Positions 8,584-16,286 of a DNA stretch of 64,000 bases are shown here, piece by piece. Below the pieces are notes generated by a model. It worked only from the letters and a program-made list of their open reading frames with translations, was not told where the DNA came from and searched no databases. The stretch comes from JANXUC01 sp964619065 (lineage in GTDB: Bacteria; Acidobacteriota; Terriglobia; Terriglobales; Acidobacteriaceae), in contig CAZUCC010000012.1 in the NCBI GenBank assembly GCA_964619065.1, positions 21,525 to 85,524 of the forward strand, written 5' to 3'. Position numbers and translations under genes: made by a program. How positions within the stretch are numbered: the stretch's first letter is position 1; each line of letters opens with the position of its first letter.

Positions 8584-8877
8584 CTACCCCGTTACAGCGG
8601 CCCTAATGCGCCTGCCTTGCGGGTCATAGCCGAGCACTTCAGCCATCACCCGAGACATGATGAACGCCTCAAGCCCACCCTCATCCCGTTCCACCACCAC
8701 CTGCTTGGTGTTCTCCAGGTGGTCCAACGCCTCATACCACACGGGAATGGAGACACTCTCCGGCCCACGGTTGTAGTGGGTGGCCCGTTTCAAGTCCCGC
8801 ACGCGGATGCGCCCGGCCTTCTTGACCGCCCGGAAAATCTTCTGGATGGACCGGCGTTTCCATTCTTGCTCCGTCAT
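8584..8877 (-). CDS. small basic protein, possible winged helix
   Basis: Hypothetical protein of 97 aa. Residues about 8-60 read as a helical, winged-helix-like DNA-binding unit (KIFRAVKKAGRIRVRDLKRA, then VPVWYEALDHLENTKQV and a short beta hairpin VVVERDEGG). That resemblance is from the secondary-structure pattern only. It starts 4 bp after the upstream gene's stop, so translation is probably coupled. It could be a regulator or a small accessory protein of the element. Confidence 0.6.
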   Translation of the reverse strand: MTEQEWKRRSIQKIFRAVKKAGRIRVRDLKRATHYNRGPESVSIPVWYEALDHLENTKQVVVERDEGGLEAFIMSRVMAEVLGYDPQGRRIRAAVTG

Positions 8878-8881
8878 GGCT

Positions 8882-9454
8882 TCACCGTGCCTTCAGCGGC
8901 GGGAGTGGGCCATAGAAGCTATCCCTGAGGGCAACGGACACCGGCTGCTTGCGCCGGACGCGCTCACGCCGGGACACCGGCTTAGGTTTATGCGGTGTGG
9001 TGGGCTGCCACCCGCGCTCTATGGCGCAACCATCTGCCCACAATAGACGGCGGCCATACTCACCGGGGTGCGGGTCATTCGGGTTCAGCAAGGTGCCGAG
9101 TTCCACGTCCGGGCCGCCGGTCTTTCCCGGTTTACGCCGCTTGCGCATTTCAAAGAACCCGTTCAGGCTTGGGTGCAAGATGGCAATGACGCGAGCGTAG
9201 TACGACTGGAAAACGTCATTCATGGCGAACGGCTCGCCGGTTGCTTTCTTCTTGGTGAGGACCCACCGGGCGTATTCCCAAATGGACTTCACGGATGCGG
9301 CGGGCCACCCCATTGCCTGCACGTCATAAAGTTCCTGGACAATCAGGTCCAGGACGGCGGGGTTGTCATTGTGGAATTGCCGGAGCCGCTTCAGACGGGG
9401 GCTTAGTCCCCTCGTGCTCTCAATGTGCTGCAAGAGTTCGTTGACCGCGTCCAT
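8882..9454 (-). CDS. conserved mobile-element protein of unknown function
   Basis: Protein of 190 aa. Residues about 25-105 (FHNDNPAVLDLIVQEL, then IWEYARWVL, YYARVIAILHPSLNGFFEMR) resemble an uncharacterised family often seen in phages and integrative elements, with the recurring pattern F-x-x-x-N-P-x-V, SxYAR and GFFE-x-R. The C-terminal third is basic and Pro/Arg-rich, probably disordered and perhaps nucleic-acid binding. GGAGG precedes the ATG. It sits 15 bp after the tape-measure stop and 4 bp before the next gene. No function is known to me. Confidence 0.65.
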   Translation of the reverse strand: MDAVNELLQHIESTRGLSPRLKRLRQFHNDNPAVLDLIVQELYDVQAMGWPAASVKSIWEYARWVLTKKKATGEPFAMNDVFQSYYARVIAILHPSLNGFFEMRKRRKPGKTGGPDVELGTLLNPNDPHPGEYGRRLLWADGCAIERGWQPTTPHKPKPVSRRERVRRKQPVSVALRDSFYGPLPPLKAR

Positions 9455-9469
9455 GTGAAGCCTCCAGGT

Positions 9470-11632
9470 CTAGCGATTCATTTTCCGAATTTGATATTTG
9501 ACGTGATCCGCGAGTGTGTCCGCGTGCTTATCCAACACGCGCTTCATGCCATCAGCATCCAATGCTTGAACCGTGGGCGAGTGGTGAACATGGATGTTGT
9601 AAGTGTGGCCGCTCGCGCCGTCCGCCGATGCTTTGTTGAGGTTCTCCGTCATCCGTTTGGGCAGCACGGCCTCACCCGGCTCCAGGCGGGCGGGTACGAT
9701 GTCCCCATTACCCACACCCGGAACAATACCGCCGCGCTCGTACCCCATCACTGTTGCGAAGGCCGCCGCACCCAGCAAAGGGGCCATCACAAGGTTGGTC
9801 GGGAACGGGAAGTGCGTACCGGCTAGGAACATCTCGCGTGCCGCCCGCGCCGCGTCATGCGGCTTGGTCATGTCATGGGCAAGTATGGCCTTCATGGCGT
9901 TCTGAATCATGCCGGACGCCACTTGGTCCCCAAGGCCAATCATGGCTTTGGAGAAGGATTCTTGACGCATCAGCACACTTGTCAGGCTGCTTGAAATGGC
10001 GTCATCCCTTCGCCGTGCAGCGGCAAGCAGCCGGGCATTGCGGTCTTCCTCCGCCCGAACCTTGAGCGCGGTGACTTGGTTCTCATGCGCCCGGTCCAGC
10101 TCAAGCTGCCGGTCATTGAGGGCCTTGAGTTTGTTCTCATATTCCTTGTCACTTCTGTCCAGGGCCACGCCCTGCTTTTGGAGTGCGTCCCGCTTAATGG
10201 CAAACTCCGCATCGGCAAGCCGCATTGCGCTGGCAAGGCGGGCTTGCTCACTATTGCGCATCGCGCTCAAGAGCAATTGGTCTTGCGTGCGTTGTAACGC
10301 AACGGACAACTCCCCCATCCGAAGTTCATGCTCGGCGGCTTCCTTGCCCGCCTCGGCTCGGAGTTTGGTCTGCTCATCGTCCATCTGCTTGGTTGTCTGT
10401 ACCCGAGCGGTAAGTAGGCCCTTATAGAATCCCGTGTCTTGCAAGCCCTTGCTCTGCTCTTCCTTGATGGCGGCGTCAATGGCGGTGAGGCGTTCGCGGG
10501 ACCCTTGCGCCGTGGCGTCAATCTTCATCCGCTCGGCTTCCTGTAGGTCAGACACCGCCCGCTTGTAGTTCTCTTCCCACGCCTTTTGCTCTTCCTCCAG
10601 GGCTTGCTTCTGTGCCTCTGCCTCAGCGCGGAACCGCTTATCGGCATCCGCACCAATCTTGTTGCCGGTGTCGGTGCGGGCATTGTCCTTCTCACCCGCC
10701 GCAAGTTGGTGGATAGCTTGCTGTGCTTGGTATTGGTCCCGGAGGGTTTTGACCAACACCTCTTGAGCGGCAATGGCGTCCTTGTCCCACTGTGCGCCCA
10801 TGGCCTTGAGGGCGTTGGTTGCCTCAACGTTCTTGTTGTAATCGCCCTTCTGCCCGCCCTTCCATGATTCCGTAATCGTAGCCGCTTGTTGTTTTTGCAG
10901 GTCTAGAATCTTCTGCTCGCGGGCAATCGTCTCATCCAACAGCTTGTTGGCCCCGGCGTTGTCCCGCTTGGCAAGCAGGGAGTCATACTCAACCTTGAAA
11001 CGCTCCAGGGAAGACTTGGCACCGGCAGACCCGGAGCCGAATTGGTACCAATGTTTCTCCATCTGCTTGAAGAGTTCGTCCGCCGCCTTAGAGATTGTTC
11101 CAAAGGCTTGCACTAGCTCATCCATGGACGTGTGGTCAATGAGTTCTAGCTGCTTGTGCAAGGCGGCAAGGTGGTTTTGGTTGAGTTCATCAGCCCGGAT
11201 GCCCGCCTTGAGCAACTTGTCATTGAGACTGTTGAGCACGTTGGCGGTGGCCGTTCCAAAGTTGACTTGGGATTCTGTCAGCTTCTCCCCGGCTTCGCGC
11301 AACTTGGCTAGGTGCTCAAGCAAGAGCGTGGCACCCACGATGATGGCCAAGAACGGGAAGGCCGCTTCCATAGCGGCACTGACCGGGCCTAGCTGCGAGA
11401 TGAAGCTAACCAAGGCGCGGGGCATCTTGACCCCGAACTCTTCGCCCAAAAGCATGACGCCGTGCCGGGCTTCGGTCATGTTGTAAGACACACCGTCGCT
11501 CATACCTTCGGACCCTTGCTTGATGTCGGTGAAGGCGTTGCGGGCGGCTCTTGCGGCATCACTCAGTCCAGATTGGAAGGTGGCTGTCTTTGTCTGAAGA
11601 TCAACGGAGAGGGACCAAACAGGTTGGCTCAT
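9470..11632 (-). CDS. phage tape-measure-like protein
   Basis: Long helical protein of 720 aa. The N-terminus reads SQPVWSLSVDLQTKTATFQS as in many phage tail length determinants. Next come a hydrophobic segment around residues 85-105, a very long coiled coil rich in Lys, Glu, Ala and Gln (about 110-590), and a C-terminal part with GGIVPGVGNGDIVPARLEPG and a His-rich NIHVHHSP stretch, a common ending of tail tape-measure proteins. Length would predict a tail of roughly phage size if it works as such. Its ATG overlaps the previous stop (ATGA), so it is translationally coupled to the gp10-like gene. No tail tube or chaperone genes accompany it. Confidence 0.8.
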   Translation of the reverse strand: MSQPVWSLSVDLQTKTATFQSGLSDAARAARNAFTDIKQGSEGMSDGVSYNMTEARHGVMLLGEEFGVKMPRALVSFISQLGPVSAAMEAAFPFLAIIVGATLLLEHLAKLREAGEKLTESQVNFGTATANVLNSLNDKLLKAGIRADELNQNHLAALHKQLELIDHTSMDELVQAFGTISKAADELFKQMEKHWYQFGSGSAGAKSSLERFKVEYDSLLAKRDNAGANKLLDETIAREQKILDLQKQQAATITESWKGGQKGDYNKNVEATNALKAMGAQWDKDAIAAQEVLVKTLRDQYQAQQAIHQLAAGEKDNARTDTGNKIGADADKRFRAEAEAQKQALEEEQKAWEENYKRAVSDLQEAERMKIDATAQGSRERLTAIDAAIKEEQSKGLQDTGFYKGLLTARVQTTKQMDDEQTKLRAEAGKEAAEHELRMGELSVALQRTQDQLLLSAMRNSEQARLASAMRLADAEFAIKRDALQKQGVALDRSDKEYENKLKALNDRQLELDRAHENQVTALKVRAEEDRNARLLAAARRRDDAISSSLTSVLMRQESFSKAMIGLGDQVASGMIQNAMKAILAHDMTKPHDAARAAREMFLAGTHFPFPTNLVMAPLLGAAAFATVMGYERGGIVPGVGNGDIVPARLEPGEAVLPKRMTENLNKASADGASGHTYNIHVHHSPTVQALDADGMKRVLDKHADTLADHVKYQIRKMNR

Positions 11633-12027
11633 TTCTTCATGTCCTCTAGGCCCTCAGTAAGGGCTTGAAAGTATGTCTCTAACACTTGGTCCTGCACCGC
11701 ACGGGCTGAGTTCTCTAGCCAATGCAGGGCCGGTGTATGCACCGTGCCAAACTCTTGGAACATCCCGTAGAAGGCTTCCGAGCTAGGACCCACGCGGACC
11801 GTGAGTGCCCCGTCAGAAGTTACCGTCTGCCGGTGCTCTTCTAGCTCCAGGTTGCCGGTCAATTGCGGGGCAAACGCCTTGGCGGAATCCAAGAGTGGTT
11901 TTGTGGCCTTGAACTCCACCGAGCGCAAGAACTTCTTTACCGCCCGCTTCGCGCCGTTGGTAAAGGCTTCCTCTAGCTCTTCCAAGCCCTCAATCTTGGT
12001 CACGATGGTTACGTCCAGGTCTGCCAC
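11629..12027 (-). CDS. HK97 gp10-like head-tail/tail completion protein
   Basis: A 132-aa protein that matches the HK97 gp10 family pattern: an N-terminal strand-helix (GLEELEEAFTNGAKRAVKKF), a middle SAKAFAPQLTGNLE segment and the characteristic FYGMFQEFGTVHTPALHWLE near residues 86-105. In tailed phages this family acts at the head-tail joining or tail completion step. It starts with GTG after a GAGGT site. Unlike normal phage order, the major capsid gene is separated from it by a 230-bp noncoding gap, with no connector genes between them. Confidence 0.8.
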   Translation of the reverse strand: MADLDVTIVTKIEGLEELEEAFTNGAKRAVKKFLRSVEFKATKPLLDSAKAFAPQLTGNLELEEHRQTVTSDGALTVRVGPSSEAFYGMFQEFGTVHTPALHWLENSARAVQDQVLETYFQALTEGLEDMKK

Positions 12028-12257
12028 GGTATAACCTCAAAGTGAAATAAGGACCGGTGTCACCCCCACACCGGCCCTATGTTTTCCAGCGATTTTCAGG
12101 ACGTGGCACGCTGGCAACCACGGCTAGCTCTTCCGATCACGGGGTTAGAACCCCGGCAAGGGTGTGCGGCCCCGTGATCTACCGTCTAACTCGGCTATGA
12201 ATTGCTCCGCACGAACGTCAATGTTTGCGGGCCGTCCACCCCACGGCCCGGCTTGGT
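12028..12257. other. structured noncoding gap between capsid and gp10 genes
   Basis: Two strong inverted repeats are visible: GACCGGTGT/ACACCGGCC with a 7-base loop (12052-12076), and perfect 10-bp arms GATCACGGGG/CCCCGTGATC (12135-12144 and 12170-12179), the first arm also pairing locally in GGGGTTAGAACCCC. In the leftward transcript the first could act as a terminator or attenuator just before the gp10-like gene. No open frame of note. Confidence 0.55.
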
Positions 12258-13478
12258 TTAGCTGTGGAGCGTGATGGCCTGGATTGCCTCAGACCGGCGC
12301 ACACGGCCATCTGTACGGCGATAAGCCAACAGGATGACCTGCCCTTCGGTGGCCTTGGGTTGGTCAAGAATCTTCACATTGATTCCTGAGCCTCCACGGT
12401 CACCGATGATGTAGCCCAATTTGAAATTCCCAAAAAGGACTGGGGTTGCAGCGGCGGCAATCACGGGCATGGAACTATCGAACGTGACGGGGTACCCGTG
12501 GAGGTAATCCTGCCCGTTCTCGCGTGTCCATACCGGAGCAAACAGGTTGGCCGCCATCTGAGCCTTGCGGATGACCGCGCCGGTTGCCCGAGACATCAGC
12601 CAACCCGCGCCGGGGTGATACGCGCCGTTCAACTTGCCCAATACGTCAAACGTACTGGCAAGCAGCTCGCTCGCGTAGTTGTCCGATCCCACGAGAACTC
12701 CCGTGACGCCGGTGCCGGTGTTCCCAATCAAGCCTTGTGCCTGCCCGGTGCCCGTTCCGTTCACGTAAAGATTGGCTTCATACATCTGGAGGGCCAAGGT
12801 CAAGTCCGTGACCGCGAACTGTTGGAAGCTGGGAACGTCTTGCAGAATTTCCCAACTGCATGTGTGGGCGATGCCCGCCATAAACGCGGACAGTGTGAAC
12901 TGCTCCAGTGTGGGATCAGATTCAGTGAAGAAATTGTCTGACCCGCCCGATTCCGCCTTGCCCGCTGCCGTTCCAAAAGAAGCGGCTCGCGGAACCTTGA
13001 TGTCAGTAGCCGTTGGAACCACTTGGGCAATGGACCGGACTCCCATCTCATTGGGCGCGAGTGGGATCACCTCCCCGGACACGATGACCGGAACGGTGTA
13101 GCCACCGGCAGGTCCCGAGCCTTCGTACAAGGCCGCGCCTACCTGTTGTCCACGGGTTCCGATCCAAGTATGGAAATCGTTGTAGTAGTCCTCAGAGAGA
13201 ACCACCGGCGCGTCGGGTGTACGTGCGTGTCGGAGGTTCCCGCCAGCGGGAACAAGCTGCCCATTGGTAAAGAACTGTTGCATTGTGCTCTGTTTCTGTC
13301 GTTTGGCAATCAACGGCGTCAGAGCGTCTACCGCCGTCATTGCCGTGTCGTATTCCTGTTGTTCCGAATCCGTGAGTTTGCGGTTGGCAGCATCAGCGGC
13401 ATTCATAATGTTCTCTGCCTTGTTAAGCGCAAAAGCGCGGTCACTTTGCATGTCACAAAGTCTTTGCATTCTTACCAT
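12258..13478 (-). CDS. HK97-type phage major capsid protein
   Basis: Protein of 406 aa with the layout of HK97 gp5. It has an N-terminal helical scaffold-like region (about residues 10-75, including the heptad-rich NKAENIMNAADAANRKLTDS), then the shell domain starting near GGYTVPVIVSGEVIPL. Typical capsid features include VPRAASFGTAAGKAESG, the ADLTLALQMYE-type helix (TDLTLALQMYEANLYVNGTG) and a C-terminal GYIIGDRGG strand. The expected neighbours, prohead protease and portal, are missing, so either the N-terminal arm is not cleaved or a helper phage provides cleavage. ATG at 13478 has GAGGT 10 bases upstream. A hairpin-rich 205-bp gap lies upstream, e.g. CCCGATG/CATCGGG at about 13587-13606. 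Confidence 0.9.
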   Translation of the reverse strand: MVRMQRLCDMQSDRAFALNKAENIMNAADAANRKLTDSEQQEYDTAMTAVDALTPLIAKRQKQSTMQQFFTNGQLVPAGGNLRHARTPDAPVVLSEDYYNDFHTWIGTRGQQVGAALYEGSGPAGGYTVPVIVSGEVIPLAPNEMGVRSIAQVVPTATDIKVPRAASFGTAAGKAESGGSDNFFTESDPTLEQFTLSAFMAGIAHTCSWEILQDVPSFQQFAVTDLTLALQMYEANLYVNGTGTGQAQGLIGNTGTGVTGVLVGSDNYASELLASTFDVLGKLNGAYHPGAGWLMSRATGAVIRKAQMAANLFAPVWTRENGQDYLHGYPVTFDSSMPVIAAAATPVLFGNFKLGYIIGDRGGSGINVKILDQPKATEGQVILLAYRRTDGRVRRSEAIQAITLHS

Positions 13479-13683
13479 GTAAACAACCTCGTTTTAGGTC
13501 CAGTGGACCGGATTGTGCTTCGCCCTTTCGGCCATGCGCATGACCGTTCCGGGTACACCCGCACCTACCGTCCCCGCTGTGGAGGCAGCTAGCGCGGCAG
13601 ACCCGATGCCTTTCCATCGGGCAGCACTTAAACTGTTGGCCCGTTTAACGGCACGGGCCGGTGCCGTGGGCTAACGCCCAAAC

Positions 13684-14052
13684 TCAGTTCATGCCCTTTC
13701 GCGGGTCCGGCAAGGCCGCGAGCCGCTTAAGCCAATCCAGGGAGTCACCCGCGCTCTTCTGTGCCGGGCCGTATGTGCGGTAGAGGTATTTCCCAAATGT
13801 TGCGGAGGAGGCAAGCATGACCGCCGCCGCGTCCGCGCCCGGTTGGGCAGCGTAATCCACAACCTCACCGTTCATGCCCCACACACCGGCGAAAATGAAC
13901 TGGCGCTCGCGGGCTTCATCGAGGACCGCTTGGTCCAGCGGGTTGCCGTCTAGCTCAACGAGAACGTGCTCTTTCGTTGACGGGCTGCCTAGCACGCCAA
14001 AGACGCATTGGTGGTTGGTCTTCCAGATAAGTTGTTCGATTGGATCATCCAT
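13684..14052 (-). CDS. hypothetical protein of the element
   Basis: A 122-aa protein with an excellent GGAGGG site. The N-terminal half alternates strands and helices (QCVFGVLGSPSTKEHVLVEL), and the C-terminal half is helical with aromatic residues (FGKYLYRTYG). No family recognised. Its position directly upstream of the capsid gene would fit a structural or assembly accessory, but the sequence gives no direct sign. Confidence 0.6.
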   Translation of the reverse strand: MDDPIEQLIWKTNHQCVFGVLGSPSTKEHVLVELDGNPLDQAVLDEARERQFIFAGVWGMNGEVVDYAAQPGADAAAVMLASSATFGKYLYRTYGPAQKSAGDSLDWLKRLAALPDPRKGMN

Positions 14053-14176
14053 AAAAAGCCCTCCAGCTTGGTGCCGGTGGGCTTAGAATGGAAAAAGCCC
14101 TACCGTGATACCTAACCCGTGTCCGTTTTGGCTACCCGGCATCGGGGCGTTGACGCGCTCCGGTGCCTTCTTGTTT

Positions 14177-14677
14177 CTACTTTTTCTCAATCCCGGCAGT
14201 TTCTAGCGCAAGTCTCTTGTGCGCGGCCACAAACCGCCCCTGCTCATCTGGATCGGACACAAACAGCGTCCCGAATGAAACATCTTCCAAGTCACGGCGT
14301 TCCGTGTCCGGATCGTGCTGAAGGAACGACAGGCCGAGGAAAATCGGATTGCTCAAGCCCATCACGTCCGCCACGAATCCGGGCGTACGCCTTTCCGAGA
14401 ACAAGATGACTCGCGCAAGCGCGGAATCTCCGGGCACGTAGTAGGCGAGCGCTAGATTGATACGCGGGGTCTTACAGCCCGCTTCGCGGGCGATTTGAAT
14501 AAAGCGGTCAAACAGCCCCAAGGTGCGCGAGATTGCGCCTAGTTTCGTGAGATTGAGGGCCTGCGCCTTGCGGGGCAGTTCGCTCTTAAACCGCGCTCGG
14601 GCAATTTGCGCCGGGGTCATCGCATCGAATAATGGGTTGCTGTGCTGCTTGTCCGGTTCTGGCTTAGTGACTACCAT
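14177..14677 (-). CDS. hypothetical protein, probably leaderless
   Basis: Unrecognised soluble protein of 166 aa. The open frame extends 65 codons further upstream, but those residues look non-coding, and a TTGACA/AATATA promoter positions the transcript start almost exactly at the ATG at 14677, so I place the start there. Residues about 30-75 are helical (IARARFKSELPRKAQALN), followed by a mixed alpha/beta part ending in DLEDVSFGTLFVSDPDEQ. It begins the leftward block that leads to the capsid gene. Confidence 0.6.
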   Translation of the reverse strand: MVVTKPEPDKQHSNPLFDAMTPAQIARARFKSELPRKAQALNLTKLGAISRTLGLFDRFIQIAREAGCKTPRINLALAYYVPGDSALARVILFSERRTPGFVADVMGLSNPIFLGLSFLQHDPDTERRDLEDVSFGTLFVSDPDEQGRFVAAHKRLALETAGIEKK

Positions 14678-14682
14678 GTTGT

Positions 14683-14712
14683 TATATTCGCGCAAGCGGT
14701 TCTTATTGTCAA
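14683..14712 (-). promoter_or_regulatory. sigma-70-type promoter for the leftward block
   Basis: On the minus strand a perfect TTGACA (14712-14707) is followed after 18 bases by AATATA (14688-14683). The predicted transcript start falls at or within a base or two of the ATG at 14677, giving a leaderless or nearly leaderless mRNA. No ribosome-binding site is present, which agrees. Confidence 0.55.
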
Positions 14713-14887
14713 CAACTATTCCACTACATACTAAGTGGTCTAGCGCAGGTAGCGCGAGCGGTGTTCTTTTTGGAAGCGAGAAATGGAATCGGGAAATGGA
14801 AGCTAAACTATTGATTACGAAAGACTTGTTGACATTTCTTGCCCGCCAATTTAGCCTCCAATTTGTGGGCATGGGAGGCCCTCAAGC

Positions 14888-15094
14888 ATGGCGAAAAAGA
14901 TTCCGCTCGTTAGGCGCGTGTCAGTGCTCACGGAAATGAAGCGCATCCGCAAGCAAGTGAAGCCGGAAGACCGGTCCTACTTTGATTGGGCAATGGGCTT
15001 TGCCAAGTACGGGATGGAGGTGCAGACCGAGCAGGACGATGTATGCAGACTGCACCGCATGTTTGCCCTGGAGGACCCACGGAGCCTTCAGTAA
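14888..15094 (+). CDS. small basic hypothetical protein
   Basis: A 68-aa, Lys/Arg-rich protein (MAKKIPLVRRVSVLTEMKRI) with a GGGAGG site nine bases before the ATG. It is transcribed away from the leftward block. A TTGACA at 14829-14834 with a weak -10 is the likely promoter. It is one of only two rightward genes in the element, which makes a regulatory role possible, but no DNA-binding motif is evident. Confidence 0.55.
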   Translation: MAKKIPLVRRVSVLTEMKRIRKQVKPEDRSYFDWAMGFAKYGMEVQTEQDDVCRLHRMFALEDPRSLQ

Positions 15095-15107
15095 ACAGAA
15101 CAACTGC

Positions 15108-15773
15108 TTATGATGGTGGGGTTTCGTCCTTTGCATCGCGCTTCTCGATCTGTGCGCGGGCCGACTCCGGCAGTTTGGCATACAAGGCTTCAATGTGCTT
15201 TGGACCAGAGATTCTGTCTTCAACGATGATGTTAACTAGGTCGAACAGTGTCAACGCCATCGCAGTATCGTCACGAACGTCCAAGACACCGGGATGCACT
15301 TGGTTGTTGCCTACCACTCGCACAATGTCTAGAGATTGCCGAATGCGAGCGGGCAAACCCTGCTCAACCAGCTTCCCGATGTCGGCATTGAGGTTCTTTC
15401 CAGGTTGACCGAGTTCGATGCAGATTTTCTGTATAGCCAACCTCAAAAGAGCGGCGCTGCTTCGCGGGGACTTTTGATACACCGACCGAGCCTCTTCGTA
15501 ATCCTCTTTGATTTTCTCCGGCATGTCGGCGTGGGCAGCCGGTGCGGCTATCGTCTCCGGGTGTACGAGCCTGCCGTTGAGCCATACCGAGAATTTGTTG
15601 CAATGCTCACACACCGCCACCACGAAGTTGGGAATCTGCACATGGACCCGCTGATTCTGAGGATTATGCTGAAGCCAGAACAGTGGTGTCCAAGTCTGCT
15701 TGGCGAATGCGCCACAGTCTGAATAGAGGCAATTGAAACTAGTTGAGCTAAACTCTGCCGGTTTGTACTTCAT
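15108..15773 (-). CDS. DUF4145 domain protein
   Basis: Protein of 221 aa. The N-terminal part carries two Cys pairs (CLYSDC near residues 15-20 and CEHC near 55-58) suggesting a zinc ribbon. The C-terminal half is the helical DUF4145 region, with SSAALLRLAIQKICIELG and the VVGNNQVHPG segment that resembles the RN-x-x-x-H pattern of HEPN-like domains. DUF4145 proteins often occur in phages, restriction loci and defence islands. The start lacks a ribosome-binding site but fits a leaderless transcript. It is the rightmost gene of the element, a position where satellites often carry accessory or defence genes; that role is inference. Confidence 0.75.
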   Translation of the reverse strand: MKYKPAEFSSTSFNCLYSDCGAFAKQTWTPLFWLQHNPQNQRVHVQIPNFVVAVCEHCNKFSVWLNGRLVHPETIAAPAAHADMPEKIKEDYEEARSVYQKSPRSSAALLRLAIQKICIELGQPGKNLNADIGKLVEQGLPARIRQSLDIVRVVGNNQVHPGVLDVRDDTAMALTLFDLVNIIVEDRISGPKHIEALYAKLPESARAQIEKRDAKDETPPS

Positions 15774-15782
15774 ATGACTTAG

Positions 15783-15811
15783 AGTCTATCGCTTCCGTTC
15801 CAGTAGTGCAA
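15783..15811 (-). promoter_or_regulatory. promoter for the DUF4145 gene
   Basis: On the minus strand TTGCAC (15811-15806) and TAGACT (15788-15783) are separated by 17 bases. The predicted start lies about 3 bases before the ATG at 15773, again an almost leaderless arrangement. Confidence 0.5.
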
Positions 15812-15903
15812 AAGCAGCGCGGACCGCAAAAAGAGTTGCGCGTTTGACCCCCTGCCTATACTATTCGCAGCGGAGTGAAAAGCACGTAACCCCTGTGTTT
15901 TGA

Positions 15904-15973
15904 ATTGGTCGGGGCGCGCGGATTTGAACCGCGGACCCCCTGCGCCCAAGGCAGGTGCGCTACCAGGCTGCGC
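15904..15973. repeat. right attachment site within tRNA-Pro
   Basis: Exact 70-bp copy of 5909-5978. It covers all of tRNA-Pro except the last bases of the 5' acceptor strand, so the element carries nearly the whole tRNA and restores it on integration. An excised circle should hold one copy. Confidence 0.93.
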
Positions 15974-15982
15974 TACGCCCCG
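15906..15982 (-). tRNA. tRNA-Pro(UGG)
   Basis: Full cloverleaf on the minus strand. The acceptor strands CGGGGCG (5') and CGCCCCG (3') pair perfectly, the D-arm is GCGC...GCGC, the anticodon stem is CCTGC/GCAGG with loop CTTGGGC, giving anticodon TGG, and the T-arm is CGCGG/CCGCG. The discriminator base is A and CCA is encoded. This is the integration target of the neighbouring element and stays functional. Confidence 0.96.
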
Positions 15983-16081
15983 ACATTCCGTGGAATCCCT
16001 GCAATTATAAACGACACCCCGCAGTTCACTCGCCTCGCGCACATCTTCGCTAGTGGTGCAGTTTGGATATTTCTGCAAAAT

Positions 16082-16174
16082 TGTCATTCCGAAGCGCGGC
16101 AGTAGCGCGCGAGGAATCTGCTCTTTTACTGCCAGGAGCAGTTCACTCGCCGATCGACCGGGTTCGGAATGACA
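16082..16174. repeat. TGTCATTCCGA palindromic extragenic element, copy 1
   Basis: Starts TGTCATTCCGA and ends TCGGAATGACA, with an internal GAGGAATCTGC half matching the second copy at 50803-50892. The overall form is a large imperfect palindrome of about 93 bp between genes. Confidence 0.7.
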
Positions 16175-16286
16175 GAGCCAGAGCAGTGTATTTAAGAAAC
16201 GGCACCACTACCCACATCTTGGTATGTCAATGCCTCTTGCGTCAGCCCTCGCGTCAATCCTCCGCAACGGTATAATAGTGGGATTC

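Larger units (their letters stand above)
5909..15973. mobile_element. tRNA-Pro-integrated element with minimal phage structural genes
   Basis: About 10 kb bounded by a perfect 70-bp direct repeat derived from tRNA-Pro(UGG). It contains a tyrosine recombinase next to the left end, a trypsin-like protease, a ribbon-helix-helix protein, two short unknowns, a tape-measure-like protein, an HK97 gp10-like protein, an HK97-type major capsid protein, three further unknowns and a DUF4145 protein. No terminase, portal, prohead protease, tail tube, baseplate, fibre, replication or lysis gene was recognised. Integration beside the tRNA 3' end, with the intact tRNA restored at the right, is standard for tyrosine-recombinase elements. 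It could be a phage satellite or a degraded prophage; every gene in it is intact, which favours a functional element. Confidence 0.85.

Noticed and set aside
14678..14872. 65-codon upstream extension of the 14177-14677 gene
   Set aside because: The promoter lies inside it and composition does not look coding.
15779..16087. leftward 102-codon frame
   Set aside because: It reads through tRNA-Pro and the att repeat and has no family resemblance.
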